64,000 bases of DNA from Bacillota bacterium (GCA_023459495.1 JAEWTL010000118.1:1-64000), one strand, 5' to 3'; positions 34,364-43,699 are shown, counted from the stretch's first letter. The notes: generated by a model from the letters alone, not told the origin. Numbers and translations are program-made.

Positions 34364-35998
34364 TCAGCTGAACAAATCGCGAAAACGGGTGAAGAACGTT
34401 TCTTTGTCTTCCGTATTTTCAGTCTGTGCCGGTGCTTCAGGCCGGTCGATCGAAGGCGTCATAAATACATACTGAACACTTTGCGGATGATTTTTATCCG
34501 GCGAGGCAAACGATACGGGTTTGGACGTGGTCAATCCTTGTGTTTGCTCCAGCAACTCCGCCTTCGCTGAAATGATGCCGTCGCGGAATTCGTTCTGACC
34601 ATCGATGAGCGTCTGAATATCATCAGGCAGCCCGTTCATGGCACCGTATATCCGTTTTGCACCCGATGCGCTGCTGCTCACACCCGAAGCATACGCCGAC
34701 ACACCATCCTTGATTTCACCGTATCCGGATACCAGCGTATCCCCGCCTGCCGCGGCCTGAGACAGCCCCGCACCGAATTCGTTGTAACCGTCAGCCGCCT
34801 GCTGGACTCCCGCTGTGTAGCCGCTCACTCCGTCGCTTACGTTACTCAACCCATCCGACACACCGCCAAGACCATCCAGCATCGCAAGTGTGCCCCGTGC
34901 CAGCGCCTTCACCTGCGGGTCGTCGCTGTTTGCAAGTGACGTTGCCAGCGCATATAAGTCCTGATTGGAAGCCATCGCATCGACGCTGCCGCTGATCTGT
35001 GACAGACCCTGCGAGAGCTGTGCCCCGTTTTCCGCCAGCTCATTCAGTCCGGACTGAACCTCGCCGGATGCATCGGCCAAGTCGCTCACACCCTGCGTAT
35101 AGCCCTGCAGCCCTGTTCCATACTGATCCATGCCGGAAACCATGTCGCTTCCGGAGGAGGACAATTGACCGAGCCCGCTGCTAAGGCTGCCCATTCCATC
35201 TGCCAACTGCGAAACACCGTCCCGAAGTTGCGTGCTGCCGTCCACCATGTCAGCCGCGCCGGAGATCATATCGTCGAAACCATCCTCAAGCTGGCTAATG
35301 CTGTCCCCATAGCTGCCCATGTTGGCCTGCACCAGCGTAATGCTGATCGCGTCCATTTCGAAGTCCGTAACGTCCGCTTCTACCGTGAACGAACCGCTCT
35401 CTCCCGGCAGCACCGTAAAGCTGATGCTCATTGTGTTGCCGGTGATCACTGTCGTCGCATCCTCAGTCTTAATGTTGCCTGCAAGGCTCGTGTCGAGGCT
35501 CAGCATGATCTGTGCCGTCAGGCCTTCGCGGATGCGCTCATCGCAGCTTTCGTTGGGAGTGCAGTTGACATCAATCTTGATATGCCCGCTGCTGCCCCCC
35601 AGGCTGTCCCCAGCTACCGCTTCTCCGTTCAGGTTGTATTGTATGGACAGTGTCACCGGAAGCTGGCCTTCCATCGTTCCCTGATAATACAGTCCGCCTT
35701 CTACAGCCGCATCCGGGAACGTAATCTTGTCGCCGTCGATAACGGGTACGCTCGTTGTAGATAGATTCTTGATGCTCGTATAGTTGCCGTAATCGATGTA
35801 TTCGCCCAGAAGCTGATTGACAACGTAAATCTCCCCCACGCTGCCGTCATGGCCCAGCATTGCATACACCGTCTCGTTCTTTCCGGTTACATCGTCAGCA
35901 GCCGTCCCGCTCTGGCCCTCCGCTTGCGCTGAAGACACAAACGGCAGACCTAAAACCATCAGCGCCATCAGCGACGCAGCAATCTTCTTAATTATCAT
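34364..35998 (-). CDS. secreted LxxG heptad-repeat protein (YhgE/Pip-like)
   Basis: 544 aa. Signal peptide (IIKKIAASLMALMVLGLPFVSSAQA). Residues about 40-235 are a beta-rich domain; about 235-475 is a long array of seven-residue units with L/M-x-x-G (for example LADGMGSLSSGLGQL, LSQGLSQISGS), as in YhgE/Pip-related proteins. The C-terminus (about 500-544) is charged and ends in FRDLFS; unlike YhgE there are no obvious C-terminal membrane helices. It directly follows the MMPL transporter gene (17 bases), so the pair probably forms one export machine, with this protein as the extracytoplasmic helical part. That role is inferred. Confidence 0.7.
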   Translation of the reverse strand: MIIKKIAASLMALMVLGLPFVSSAQAEGQSGTAADDVTGKNETVYAMLGHDGSVGEIYVVNQLLGEYIDYGNYTSIKNLSTTSVPVIDGDKITFPDAAVEGGLYYQGTMEGQLPVTLSIQYNLNGEAVAGDSLGGSSGHIKIDVNCTPNESCDERIREGLTAQIMLSLDTSLAGNIKTEDATTVITGNTMSISFTVLPGESGSFTVEADVTDFEMDAISITLVQANMGSYGDSISQLEDGFDDMISGAADMVDGSTQLRDGVSQLADGMGSLSSGLGQLSSSGSDMVSGMDQYGTGLQGYTQGVSDLADASGEVQSGLNELAENGAQLSQGLSQISGSVDAMASNQDLYALATSLANSDDPQVKALARGTLAMLDGLGGVSDGLSNVSDGVSGYTAGVQQAADGYNEFGAGLSQAAAGGDTLVSGYGEIKDGVSAYASGVSSSASGAKRIYGAMNGLPDDIQTLIDGQNEFRDGIISAKAELLEQTQGLTTSKPVSFASPDKNHPQSVQYVFMTPSIDRPEAPAQTENTEDKETFFTRFRDLFS

Positions 35999-36015
35999 AG
36001 GGTTCCCTCCTTATT

Positions 36016-38166
36016 CTAAGCCTGTCTGCCGCCGATCGTACGATCAGCAGGCACCACAGCATTGCCCGGAATATCCGGTTTTCCGTCTTGTTGGTTTTCA
36101 TTATTCCGTCTCCTTTTGAACAGCTGCCTGTTCAGCGTGGTTTTCCGCATAATGCCGTCCGTCAGCATCAACACCTGCGGCAATACCAGAATTGACATCG
36201 CGGCAGAAAGCAATGCGCCTCTTCCAATCAGGGTTCCGAGCTGCGCCATGGCCTGCTGCGTAAATACCGTTGCTACCACAAATCCGGCGGAACTGAGCAC
36301 GAGTGCTGATATCAGTATCGATGCCCCGGCCTTTTCGGACGCATATTCGGCCGCTTCCCGCTTGGGCAGCGTCTGCCTTCCTTCCCGGTAGTAATTGGTC
36401 ATGAGTATTGCGTAATCGATCGTGGCTCCCAGCTGTACGGCGCTGATAATCATGTAGCCGATAAAGATCATCGGTTCCCCGGAGAAGTACGGGAACGACA
36501 TATTGATCCATATCGAAGACTCGATAATAAACAGCAGGATTACCGGGATCGATAAGGAACGGAACGTGAGCATCACGATTATGCCTACAAACAGGATCGA
36601 GAGCAGCGTGACGAGCGAGAAATCGCCCGAGGTCGTTTCACGGATATCATAGATGATGGGCGATGTTCCCGTTACATAGGCCGTGTCGTAATGGGAGTTG
36701 ACAACGCCGCGGATTTCGACCACCGCATCCATCGCCGCATCACTTTCAATCACAGAATTGACTTCAACAATATAGCGGGAATAGTTTTCGCTCAAGAATT
36801 CCGATTTCACATAGTCCGGGATTACCGCTTCCGGCATGGACGCGTCTACAAACGCATAGAGCCCCTGCACACTTTTTACGCAGCTCAAACGCTCAAGGTC
36901 ATTTGCCATTGCAGCCTCATTCCCTACGTCACCGCGGGGTACAAGCACCACAGCCGTATTGCTTTTGCCAAAGACCTCCTCGATCTTTGTGTTCACGGTA
37001 TCTTGTTCCTTATCCCCTACGCTGCTGAAGGAATACATGTATGTATTATGGCTCTGTGCCATATACCCGATAACCGACAGCACAACAAGTATGCCAAGTA
37101 CGACATACTTCACCTTTCCTCCCAAAACATGCTGTACCTTTTTCAGCGACGGCAGCAGGGTGCGGTGCCGGGTCTTATCGATCGCTTTTACAAAGATCAC
37201 GGATAAGGCCGGGAGCAGCAGCTGTACGGATAGGAGGCTGAACAAGATACCCTTGGCAAGCACCAGCCCCATATCAAGGCCGATTTTGTAGCTCATAAAT
37301 ACAATCGCGATAAAGCCCACGAAGGTGGTCAATCCGCTCGACATAATCGACGATACGGATGCGCGGGCCGCGCGGGCCATCGCCTTGGCCGGGTCGCTCT
37401 CCGACTGGCGTTCGTAATCGAATCGGTGCAGCAGGAATATTGAATAGTCCATCGAGGTCGCAAGCTGCAGGATGGCCGCACAAGCGAAGGTCATATACGA
37501 GACCTCGCCAAATATGATGTTGGTGCCCATGTTGAGCAGAATCGCAACGCCGATATTGAAAAGGAACAATATCACTTCGAAGACCGAGTTGGTAGTCAGG
37601 AGCAGGATCAGCAGTGCGATTGCAAGCGCAATGGCCACGCCTGTCATGATGTTGCCGCTGATGGAATTTACCATGGAGTACGCGTCTATAGCATTGCCGG
37701 AAATCAGCGCATCGTCACCCAGCAGTGTCCTGATGCTGGTGATGGCGGAATGCGTACTCTTGGCATAATCGTTACCGGAGAATATGATTTGAAGCAGCGC
37801 GTTATCGCCTACCAAATAATTGTTTCGCACCTCTTCATTGATCATTTCGACCGGTTGTTTTAAATCTGCAACATCGTCCAGCCATACCACGGTTTCCACG
37901 CCGTCGATTGACTCGATCTGTTTTTTGACATTCAAAACCTCGACGATGCTTTTATTCTCCAGCATCAGCTGTGCACTGCCGTTATAGCTGTACTCGTTTT
38001 CCAGAATGTCGATCCCTTGCTTGGAATTTGAGTCTGCGGGCAGGTATTTGGACATATCGTAATTCTGTCCGACCCCTACCATGAGCAGGGCGGATACGGC
38101 TGCTGCGCAGACAAACACAATGGAGACGATAACCCGGTGCCGAACCACCCATTCAAAAAACTTCAA
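36016..38166 (-). CDS. MMPL/RND family transporter
   Basis: 716 aa with about 12 membrane helices in the RND arrangement: helix 1 (VIVSIVFVCAAAVSALLMVG), a large outer loop, helices about 170-340, a second outer loop (about 375-520) and helices about 525-680. Motifs of the family include TSMDYSIFLLHRFDYER and its repeat ATIDYAILMTNYYREGR, each with the proton-relay Asp. MMPL proteins export lipids, siderophores or peptides. Gram-positive copies paired with LxxG proteins have no settled substrate. Start is TTG at 38166 with GGGAG upstream. The LuxR-type gene upstream is likely its regulator. Confidence 0.88.
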   Translation of the reverse strand: MKFFEWVVRHRVIVSIVFVCAAAVSALLMVGVGQNYDMSKYLPADSNSKQGIDILENEYSYNGSAQLMLENKSIVEVLNVKKQIESIDGVETVVWLDDVADLKQPVEMINEEVRNNYLVGDNALLQIIFSGNDYAKSTHSAITSIRTLLGDDALISGNAIDAYSMVNSISGNIMTGVAIALAIALLILLLTTNSVFEVILFLFNIGVAILLNMGTNIIFGEVSYMTFACAAILQLATSMDYSIFLLHRFDYERQSESDPAKAMARAARASVSSIMSSGLTTFVGFIAIVFMSYKIGLDMGLVLAKGILFSLLSVQLLLPALSVIFVKAIDKTRHRTLLPSLKKVQHVLGGKVKYVVLGILVVLSVIGYMAQSHNTYMYSFSSVGDKEQDTVNTKIEEVFGKSNTAVVLVPRGDVGNEAAMANDLERLSCVKSVQGLYAFVDASMPEAVIPDYVKSEFLSENYSRYIVEVNSVIESDAAMDAVVEIRGVVNSHYDTAYVTGTSPIIYDIRETTSGDFSLVTLLSILFVGIIVMLTFRSLSIPVILLFIIESSIWINMSFPYFSGEPMIFIGYMIISAVQLGATIDYAILMTNYYREGRQTLPKREAAEYASEKAGASILISALVLSSAGFVVATVFTQQAMAQLGTLIGRGALLSAAMSILVLPQVLMLTDGIMRKTTLNRQLFKRRRNNENQQDGKPDIPGNAVVPADRTIGGRQA

Positions 38167-38196
38167 GCTTACCCTACTCCCTCTTAAAACTCGGCA

Positions 38197-38222
38197 TAAA
38201 AAAAGCCTTAGTCAATACTAAG
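38197..38222 (-). terminator. hairpin with T run between the regulator and the MMPL gene
   Basis: Minus strand CTTAGT-attg-ACTAAG (38222-38207) followed by GCTTTTTTT. A 6-bp intrinsic terminator; it separates the regulator from, or attenuates transcription into, the MMPL operon. Confidence 0.5.
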
Positions 38223-38275
38223 AACTTTAAGAGGCGTATACAATGACCCAAGTGCGCGTAATTTACAATTCATTC

Positions 38276-38306
38276 GGGTGATTTTGAATCACCCTTTCGG
38301 GTGATT
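38276..38306 (-). repeat. two overlapping alternative hairpins after the LuxR-type gene
   Basis: Minus strand AATCACCC-GAAA-GGGTGATT is an 8-bp stem with a stable tetraloop (38306-38287), and the same GGGTGATT can instead pair with the following AATCACCC (38287-38276 side). The arms are mutually exclusive. Confidence 0.5.
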
Positions 38307-38308
38307 GG

Positions 38309-39244
38309 CTATTTTTCGCTGAATCCATTGCCGGAAAGCAGGTTCATCAGCTGGAGTCTGCTTGAAATTACCAGTTTGGCGTAAATGCGCTTGATATGAG
38401 ATTTGACCGTATTGACTGAGATATGGAGCCGCTCCGCAATTGCGTTATTGCTGTCCCCTTTGGCCAGGAGTTCAAGCACCTCGAGCTCCCGTTCAGAAAG
38501 CTCGTACTTATCCCTTAAAGACTGCCGGTAGGCGGTGATATCCATCTTTCGGCCGTAGTTGCTGAAAAAGTACGCGCAAAGATCGACAAAGGCAAATAGA
38601 GAAAAAACAGCGTAAGAAAGGTGCGTCAGCTGAAACGAAATATCGCGAATCAGCCAGAAGTCCGCCGCGGAGAAAAAGACCTGCGGCAGAAAGGCGATCA
38701 AAAAATATCGGGCCAGCTTCCGGTCATGCGGATTGCTGATGTTGCGGGCCATGCTCAGCAGTGCAACCGCCTCCGCGAACAGCGCAAGGGAGCACAGCGG
38801 ATAGAACGCCCAAAGCACGTTGCGCACCGAATTGGCAAGGTCCATTTTGGACATGTACATTACCAGTATGGCGGTGATAACGAGTAGCAAACCTACAAGC
38901 GCGACTACCCAAATACGGCCAATTTTTTTCTTCTGTGAGGTTATGGGGAATAGCTGAATCACGTAGAAACACGTTGTGAGTATCGAAAGCATGATGAGCG
39001 CCACGACGCCAAGCGCTACGAGCGGAGACAGCCAGCCGATGCTTTGTACATCCTGACCTGCCGTTCGTTCGTTAATGGCATACATATAAGAGATAAATAC
39101 CACCGAGGAAACGGGAAGCAGCACCATCAAATTACGACCCGCAAGTCTGTCCCGCGTGCGAATAAACATTACCGCAGAAAAAAGAAACGCACAGAACAGT
39201 AAAGAAGTTTCAATAAATTGTATGGCGTCAAATATGATGTTCAA
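38309..39244 (-). CDS. membrane-bound LuxR-family transcription regulator
   Basis: 311 aa. About seven N-terminal hydrophobic helices (for example SLLFCAFLFSAVMFI, LVALGVVALIMLSILTTCFYVI, IWVVALVGLLLVITAILVMY) take up residues 1-235. The C-terminus is a LuxR/GerE helix-turn-helix: LSERELEVLELLAKGDSNNA and ISVNTVKSHIKRIYAKL. There is no receiver domain, so it probably senses a membrane or small-molecule signal directly. Start TTG at 39244 with GGAGG, behind an extended -10 (TGATATAAT, 39276-39271). It lies upstream of the MMPL operon in the same direction and is divergent from the polysaccharide operon, so it could control either. Confidence 0.85.
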   Translation of the reverse strand: MNIIFDAIQFIETSLLFCAFLFSAVMFIRTRDRLAGRNLMVLLPVSSVVFISYMYAINERTAGQDVQSIGWLSPLVALGVVALIMLSILTTCFYVIQLFPITSQKKKIGRIWVVALVGLLLVITAILVMYMSKMDLANSVRNVLWAFYPLCSLALFAEAVALLSMARNISNPHDRKLARYFLIAFLPQVFFSAADFWLIRDISFQLTHLSYAVFSLFAFVDLCAYFFSNYGRKMDITAYRQSLRDKYELSERELEVLELLAKGDSNNAIAERLHISVNTVKSHIKRIYAKLVISSRLQLMNLLSGNGFSEK

Positions 39245-39270
39245 TCGCAGACCTCCGTATATTAGTTAAA

Positions 39271-39279
39271 TTATATCAT
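39271..39279 (-). promoter_or_regulatory. extended -10 promoter of the LuxR-type gene
   Basis: TGATATAAT on the minus strand, TATAAT at 39276-39271, about 27 bases before the TTG start. The 285-base gap to the GH16 gene on the other strand shows no riboswitch I recognise. Confidence 0.55.
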
Positions 39280-39530
39280 TGCGCCTTATGCCATGTATAC
39301 CGCCGGTATGATTTTTTACATCTGATTAATATTTATACGTACACTCTCCCGATTCGTTGGTTCTCCCAATAGTCTTATGCTATTCGCCTGTACTCATATC
39401 GCTATATGGCTCATATTTCCCATACGTTTAGGAAAATTAAACATTGGTCACAATGATACAGCGTAACCGCATTTTTTGTGTCAGCTATTCATATAGATAT
39501 CAGGCACAGGATGTGTGGGAAGGAGTACAA

Positions 39531-40424
39531 ATGAAGAAAACGGTGCTCATTGCTGTGATCATCATTATCGTTGCATGTTTTTCATGGTATATCATAGAGC
39601 CAGCCGGGTCCGGCCAAAGCATCGGGCATCAGAATGATATGATGCAGGGGTTGCAGACATCAATGGAAACCACCCCTGGTGCAACAGATGCCGCCGCCCT
39701 GTCTGACCTTTTTGCAGAAAATGTTCAAGCCGCTTCAGAACCATCTGGGTGGAGTCTCGTCTGGTCGGACGATTTTGATGCGCCGATGTTGAATATCGAA
39801 TATTGGACCGAGATTGACCGCAGGGATAATTATAACGAAGAACTGCAGTATTACTCTCCTGCCAATTCCAGCATCAAAAACGGCTTCCTGACACTCACCG
39901 CCAAAGATGAAGAGATGGGAGGCCGGCACTATACTTCCGGCATGGTTGAAACGCAGAACAAATTTGAACTGTTATATGGCCGTGTGGAGGCACGTATCAG
40001 CCTGCCCGTATGTCAGGGCACCTTCCCGGCTTTCTGGATGATTTCAGGCAGCGGCAGCTATGAGCTGGACATCCTCGAAATGGTCGGAAACGAACCGGGT
40101 ACCATCTATGGGGTATGTCACTACCTGGAACAAATCGGATGTAAAGCATATGGCTTTACGTCGGTCGCCGATCCCGAAGCATTCCATGTTTATGCGATCG
40201 AATGGGACAAGGATGAAGTGCGCTGGTATGTGGATGATGTGGAGTTCTTCAGTACACGCAGCAACGTGCCGGATGATCCGATGTATATCATATTGACGCT
40301 TGCAGTAGGTGGAGAGTGGCCGGGAAGCCCGGACAGCACCTCGCATTTCCCCGTGAGCATGCAAGTGGATTATGTACGCATATACAGCCGGGAAACGGAG
40401 AGTGACCAGTATGATATTGCTTGA
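39531..40424 (+). CDS. glycoside hydrolase family 16 (beta-glucanase type)
   Basis: 297 aa. Signal peptide or anchor (MKKTVLIAVIIIIVACFSWYI), a linker of about 55 residues, then a GH16 domain from about 75: VWSDDFDAPMLNIEYWTEID, NGFLTLTAKDEEMGGRHYTSG, GRVEARISLPVCQGTFPAFWM, and the active-site motif ELDILEMVG with the two catalytic Glu around the Asp. FHVYAIEWDKDEVRWYVDD follows as expected. GH16 enzymes cut beta-1,3 or mixed beta-1,3/1,4 glucans and galactans. The ATG at 39531 has GGAAGGAG upstream. First gene of a tight operon with a polysaccharide synthase, so it probably trims or releases the nascent polymer. Confidence 0.88.
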   Translation: MKKTVLIAVIIIIVACFSWYIIEPAGSGQSIGHQNDMMQGLQTSMETTPGATDAAALSDLFAENVQAASEPSGWSLVWSDDFDAPMLNIEYWTEIDRRDNYNEELQYYSPANSSIKNGFLTLTAKDEEMGGRHYTSGMVETQNKFELLYGRVEARISLPVCQGTFPAFWMISGSGSYELDILEMVGNEPGTIYGVCHYLEQIGCKAYGFTSVADPEAFHVYAIEWDKDEVRWYVDDVEFFSTRSNVPDDPMYIILTLAVGGEWPGSPDSTSHFPVSMQVDYVRIYSRETESDQYDIA

Positions 40425-41736
40425 GCTTCTCATATTCTTCAGTACCATACTGCCGTTGTTCCATCTGCTCAACGCCTTCTTCTCCCGCAGAAAACGCATG
40501 GAACTTGATCAAGTGGAGCGTAGGGTAAGTATCCTTATCCCCTGCTATAACGAAGAGGATACCGTCTCACTTTCCGTGCGCGGCCTGCTGAATATGCATT
40601 ACCGCGATTTCGAAGCCATTTACATCAACGACGGTTCAACGGACGATACGCTGGAAAAACTCAATCAAATACTCAATTTGAAGCTGGTTCAGAATGTACA
40701 CCTTGGCGGTCGGGCCACGCTGTATCGGTCTCAGCGGTACCGTAATTTTCTCGTGATCAACCGGCGCAACGGCGGCAAAAGCGCTGCACTCAACTCCGGG
40801 CTCATGGTCGCCCGGTCGGAAATCATCGTCACGCTTGACGCAGACAGCATACTTGAACGGAATTCGCTTAAAGTGATCTGCACTGCGTTTGGGGACCCAA
40901 GCGTAGTTGCCGCAGGCGGTTCCATCCATATCATGCAGGGCTACGACCCCGATTTATATCAAAACCGTTGGGGCTTTGTCCGCAAGACACTGGTTTCTCT
41001 GCAGATGCTGGAATACATTAAAGGCTTCTACATCTATAAGCATTCGCTCGCAAAACAAAACGCCATTGCCATCATTTCGGGTGCGTTCGGTGCATTTAAG
41101 CGTTCCGCATTAATTTCGGCCGGTGGCTACCGGCGCACACTCGGAGAGGATATTGACATCACAATGCGTATCCAAAGAATCATTCACAACACAAAACTGA
41201 AGGTTCTCTATCTGCCGGAAGCGTTATGCTATACCCAGTGCCCGGAAAGCTGGCATGACCTGATACGGCAGCGGCTTCGCTGGCAGAAGGGTTTTGTAGA
41301 CTGCACAGTGCATCACCGCAAATTTTTGCTTCGTACATTTTTGTATAAAAGTCTGAGCTTTCACTATCTGGTAGAAGCGTTTATCATTGGGCAGTGCTCC
41401 TGTCTGTTTACCTCTGTCAACTATTTGCTTGTCATCGCATTGGCGCTGACCCAGCCAGTTACCCTGCACATTTTCCTTTTCTACTTCCTGCTCTGTGTAC
41501 TGCTGAATCTGCTGTATACAGTCGGAGCGCTGCTCGTGTCCCGCAGATACCACCGGTATCCGCATGGCGCAGGGAAAAAAATGCTGACAGCGATCGTGTT
41601 CGACGCGCTTTTCTACCGCTACTTCAATCTGTTTACATACCTGGCCGGTACGGTTGCGTATCTTTGGAACAGCCGTGACGCGCGTTGGAACAAGGTGGCG
41701 CGCAGCAAGGAATACAGCTGCGCCACGGAGGCTTAA
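40411..41736 (+). CDS. processive family 2 glycosyltransferase (polysaccharide synthase)
   Basis: 441 aa membrane synthase. One N-terminal helix (LLELLIFFSTILPLFHLL), a cytoplasmic GT-A domain and about four C-terminal helices. Motifs: VSILIPCYNEEDTVSLSVRG, YINDGSTDDT, VTLDADS (the DxD), GEDIDITMRIQR and QRLRWQKGF (QxxRW), the set of processive beta-glycan synthases such as PgaC/IcaA, HasA and BcsA. No PilZ domain is present. It overlaps the GH16 gene by 14 bases and is followed by a deacetylase. The polymer could be a glucan (suggested by GH16) or an amino sugar polymer (suggested by the deacetylase). Confidence 0.9.
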   Translation: MILLELLIFFSTILPLFHLLNAFFSRRKRMELDQVERRVSILIPCYNEEDTVSLSVRGLLNMHYRDFEAIYINDGSTDDTLEKLNQILNLKLVQNVHLGGRATLYRSQRYRNFLVINRRNGGKSAALNSGLMVARSEIIVTLDADSILERNSLKVICTAFGDPSVVAAGGSIHIMQGYDPDLYQNRWGFVRKTLVSLQMLEYIKGFYIYKHSLAKQNAIAIISGAFGAFKRSALISAGGYRRTLGEDIDITMRIQRIIHNTKLKVLYLPEALCYTQCPESWHDLIRQRLRWQKGFVDCTVHHRKFLLRTFLYKSLSFHYLVEAFIIGQCSCLFTSVNYLLVIALALTQPVTLHIFLFYFLLCVLLNLLYTVGALLVSRRYHRYPHGAGKKMLTAIVFDALFYRYFNLFTYLAGTVAYLWNSRDARWNKVARSKEYSCATEA

Positions 41737-41740
41737 GGCG

Positions 41741-42571
41741 ATGAGAAAACCCATGATTAAAATCTACGCCGTACTCGCAGTGTCTTTAGTACTTTGCCTG
41801 CTGTGCACGCCTTCGGTACTTGGACATACATCTGCCTGGTCTTCAGGTGTGGCAATACGGCTGAAGCTGCTCATAAATAAAAATGCGTCCGCGGCTTCAG
41901 CTGTGGAGGACACAGCCCGCATCGTATTCATCATGGATGATGGCTGGGAAACACAGTATACGCAAGGGTATGCGATTCTGGAGAAATACGATTACCCGGG
42001 CTGCGTTGCCGTAATTCCAGCCGCGGTAAATACCAATGGGTATATGAACTATTCAGAGTTGGCTGACCTGTATATCGACGGCTGGGATATGCTCAATCAC
42101 ACGAATAACCATGAGCTGCTGACCGACCTGTCTGGCGATGAGCAGAAAGAGCAGTTGGTCAAAGCGCGCGAATGGCTGCAATCTCACGGGCTGCGCCGGG
42201 GCTCAGACATCGTCGTATTCCCCGGCGGAGGGTTCGATCAGGCTACACTTCAGGCACTTAAGGACGAAGGCTTTTCCGCAGGGCGCAGCCTCAAAAGCCT
42301 TTGGACGGTGAATACCGGCTGCAGTCTGGAGGATGCGGAAGTGTGTAATCTTCTGCCCGGGCTTAACATGGATTACGTGACGGCTGCGGTCGATAAAGCT
42401 ATCCACAACCACAGCACGCTTCTCTTCGTGATCCATAAGCTCGAGCCGGTTTCAGACGACCAGCATATGCAGCTTCCGCCCGAGGAGTTTACCCGCATCG
42501 TGGAATATGTACATGATCACGACAGTGAGCTTTCCGTCGTCACGTTATCACAGCTTCTCGATTATCTTTAA
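41741..42571 (+). CDS. polysaccharide deacetylase-family protein
   Basis: 276 aa, secreted or anchored by an N-terminal helix (IKIYAVLAVSLVLCLLCTPSVL). NodB-type signatures: VFIMDDGWETQYTQG (catalytic/metal Asp pair), LNHTNNHELLTDLS for the metal His residues, and VVFPGGGFDQATLQALKDEGF. Likely removes acetyl groups from the exported polymer or another wall glycan. It lies 4 bases after the synthase gene. A deacetylase next to a GT2 synthase recalls PNAG loci, but the GH16 partner is not usual there. Confidence 0.85.
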   Translation: MRKPMIKIYAVLAVSLVLCLLCTPSVLGHTSAWSSGVAIRLKLLINKNASAASAVEDTARIVFIMDDGWETQYTQGYAILEKYDYPGCVAVIPAAVNTNGYMNYSELADLYIDGWDMLNHTNNHELLTDLSGDEQKEQLVKAREWLQSHGLRRGSDIVVFPGGGFDQATLQALKDEGFSAGRSLKSLWTVNTGCSLEDAEVCNLLPGLNMDYVTAAVDKAIHNHSTLLFVIHKLEPVSDDQHMQLPPEEFTRIVEYVHDHDSELSVVTLSQLLDYL

Positions 42572-42646
42572 GAAACCTCTCTTTCTTGTGTCCGATAATT
42601 CATTACTTGCGCTATGAAACGATGGTATGCATCCCGGATATCATGC

Positions 42647-42652
42647 TATAAT
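42647..42652 (+). promoter_or_regulatory. -10 element of panE
   Basis: TATAAT 31 bases before the panE ATG. No good -35. The box is flanked by two ATGCAT hexamers (42627-42632 and 42655-42660). Confidence 0.4.
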
Positions 42653-42682
42653 GGATGCATTAATTGTTTCTGGAGGGGTACG

Positions 42683-43696
42683 ATGAGTCTATCGGTCGCA
42701 ATGATTGGCGCAGGCGCCATCGGTGGCATCACCGCCGCATACATCGCGGAAGCGGGTTATGAAGTGCAGGTGGTATGCAAGCACGAAGAAAAAGCTGCGC
42801 AATTCATCAACAAGGGAATTCATATTACCGGGGTTCGTGGCGAACGGTACGTTAAGGTTAAAGCGGTCGCCGAGATTGAGCAGCTATCCCGGAATATCGA
42901 TATCCTGATGATTGCTACCAAAGCATACGATATGCCCGACGCCGCGCGCCGCGCATTGCCATACCTGAAGGACAGCTCTTTTGTGGTTTCCCTGCAGAAC
43001 GGTATCTGCATTGAGGCGCTTGCCGATGTAGTCGGCGCAGAGCGCGCAGTAGGCTGCGTGGTAGGCTGGGGCTCCACGATGCTTAGCGACGGTACGCTCA
43101 ATATGACCTCGGAAGGCGATTTCGTAATCGGTGGTATCAAGCCCGGTATGGACCTGTCTGCCCTGCAGCATGTGATGAACGCCATGGTACCCACTCGCAT
43201 ATCCGACAGCATCGTCGCAGAGCTCTATTCTAAAATGATCGTAAACGCCTGCATTACCTCACTGGGCGTTTTCAGCGGGCTTTATCTCGGACAGATACTG
43301 AAGTACCGGTCAGCGCGCGATATCTTTATCTCCATTATCCGCGAGGCGGTAGAAGTTGCCAATGCCATGAAGCTAACCATTGAGCCGTTCGGAGGTAAGC
43401 TCGATTATTACAAGCTCATCCGCGGCAACAGTGCGCTAGACAACCTGCGCAGACATCTCATGATTCGTGTGATCGGTTTCAAGTACCGCAGGCTAAAATC
43501 CTCCAGCCTGCAGTCCATCAGCCGCGGGAAGACCACCGAAGTGGACTATTTCAACGGTTATATTGCCAAAAAGGGTGCGGAGCATGGCGTAGCCACACCT
43601 GTTAACACGCGCATCGTACAGATGATCAAGGAGATTGAAGCGGGTAAACGTAAAATCGATCCGGTGAATTTCTCTGACGCACGACTAAAAGCATAA
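42683..43696 (+). CDS. panE: ketopantoate reductase family protein (2-dehydropantoate 2-reductase)
   Basis: 337 aa. NADPH Rossmann motif VAMIGAGAIGGITAAYIAEAG at the N-terminus; VVSLQNGICIEALADVVG and the catalytic Lys region ELYSKMIVNACITSLG follow; GKTTEVDYFNGYIAKKGAEHG is the typical C-terminal helix. Reduces 2-dehydropantoate to pantoate for CoA synthesis, although paralogues with other 2-keto acids exist and no other pan gene is near. ATG at 42683 with GGAGGGG 4 bases before it. Confidence 0.85.
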   Translation: MSLSVAMIGAGAIGGITAAYIAEAGYEVQVVCKHEEKAAQFINKGIHITGVRGERYVKVKAVAEIEQLSRNIDILMIATKAYDMPDAARRALPYLKDSSFVVSLQNGICIEALADVVGAERAVGCVVGWGSTMLSDGTLNMTSEGDFVIGGIKPGMDLSALQHVMNAMVPTRISDSIVAELYSKMIVNACITSLGVFSGLYLGQILKYRSARDIFISIIREAVEVANAMKLTIEPFGGKLDYYKLIRGNSALDNLRRHLMIRVIGFKYRRLKSSSLQSISRGKTTEVDYFNGYIAKKGAEHGVATPVNTRIVQMIKEIEAGKRKIDPVNFSDARLKA

Positions 43697-43699
43697 AAA

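Noticed and set aside
39245..39530. Riboswitch (for example c-di-GMP) in front of the polysaccharide operon
   Set aside because: I looked for the conserved core and a terminator or masked binding site and found none.
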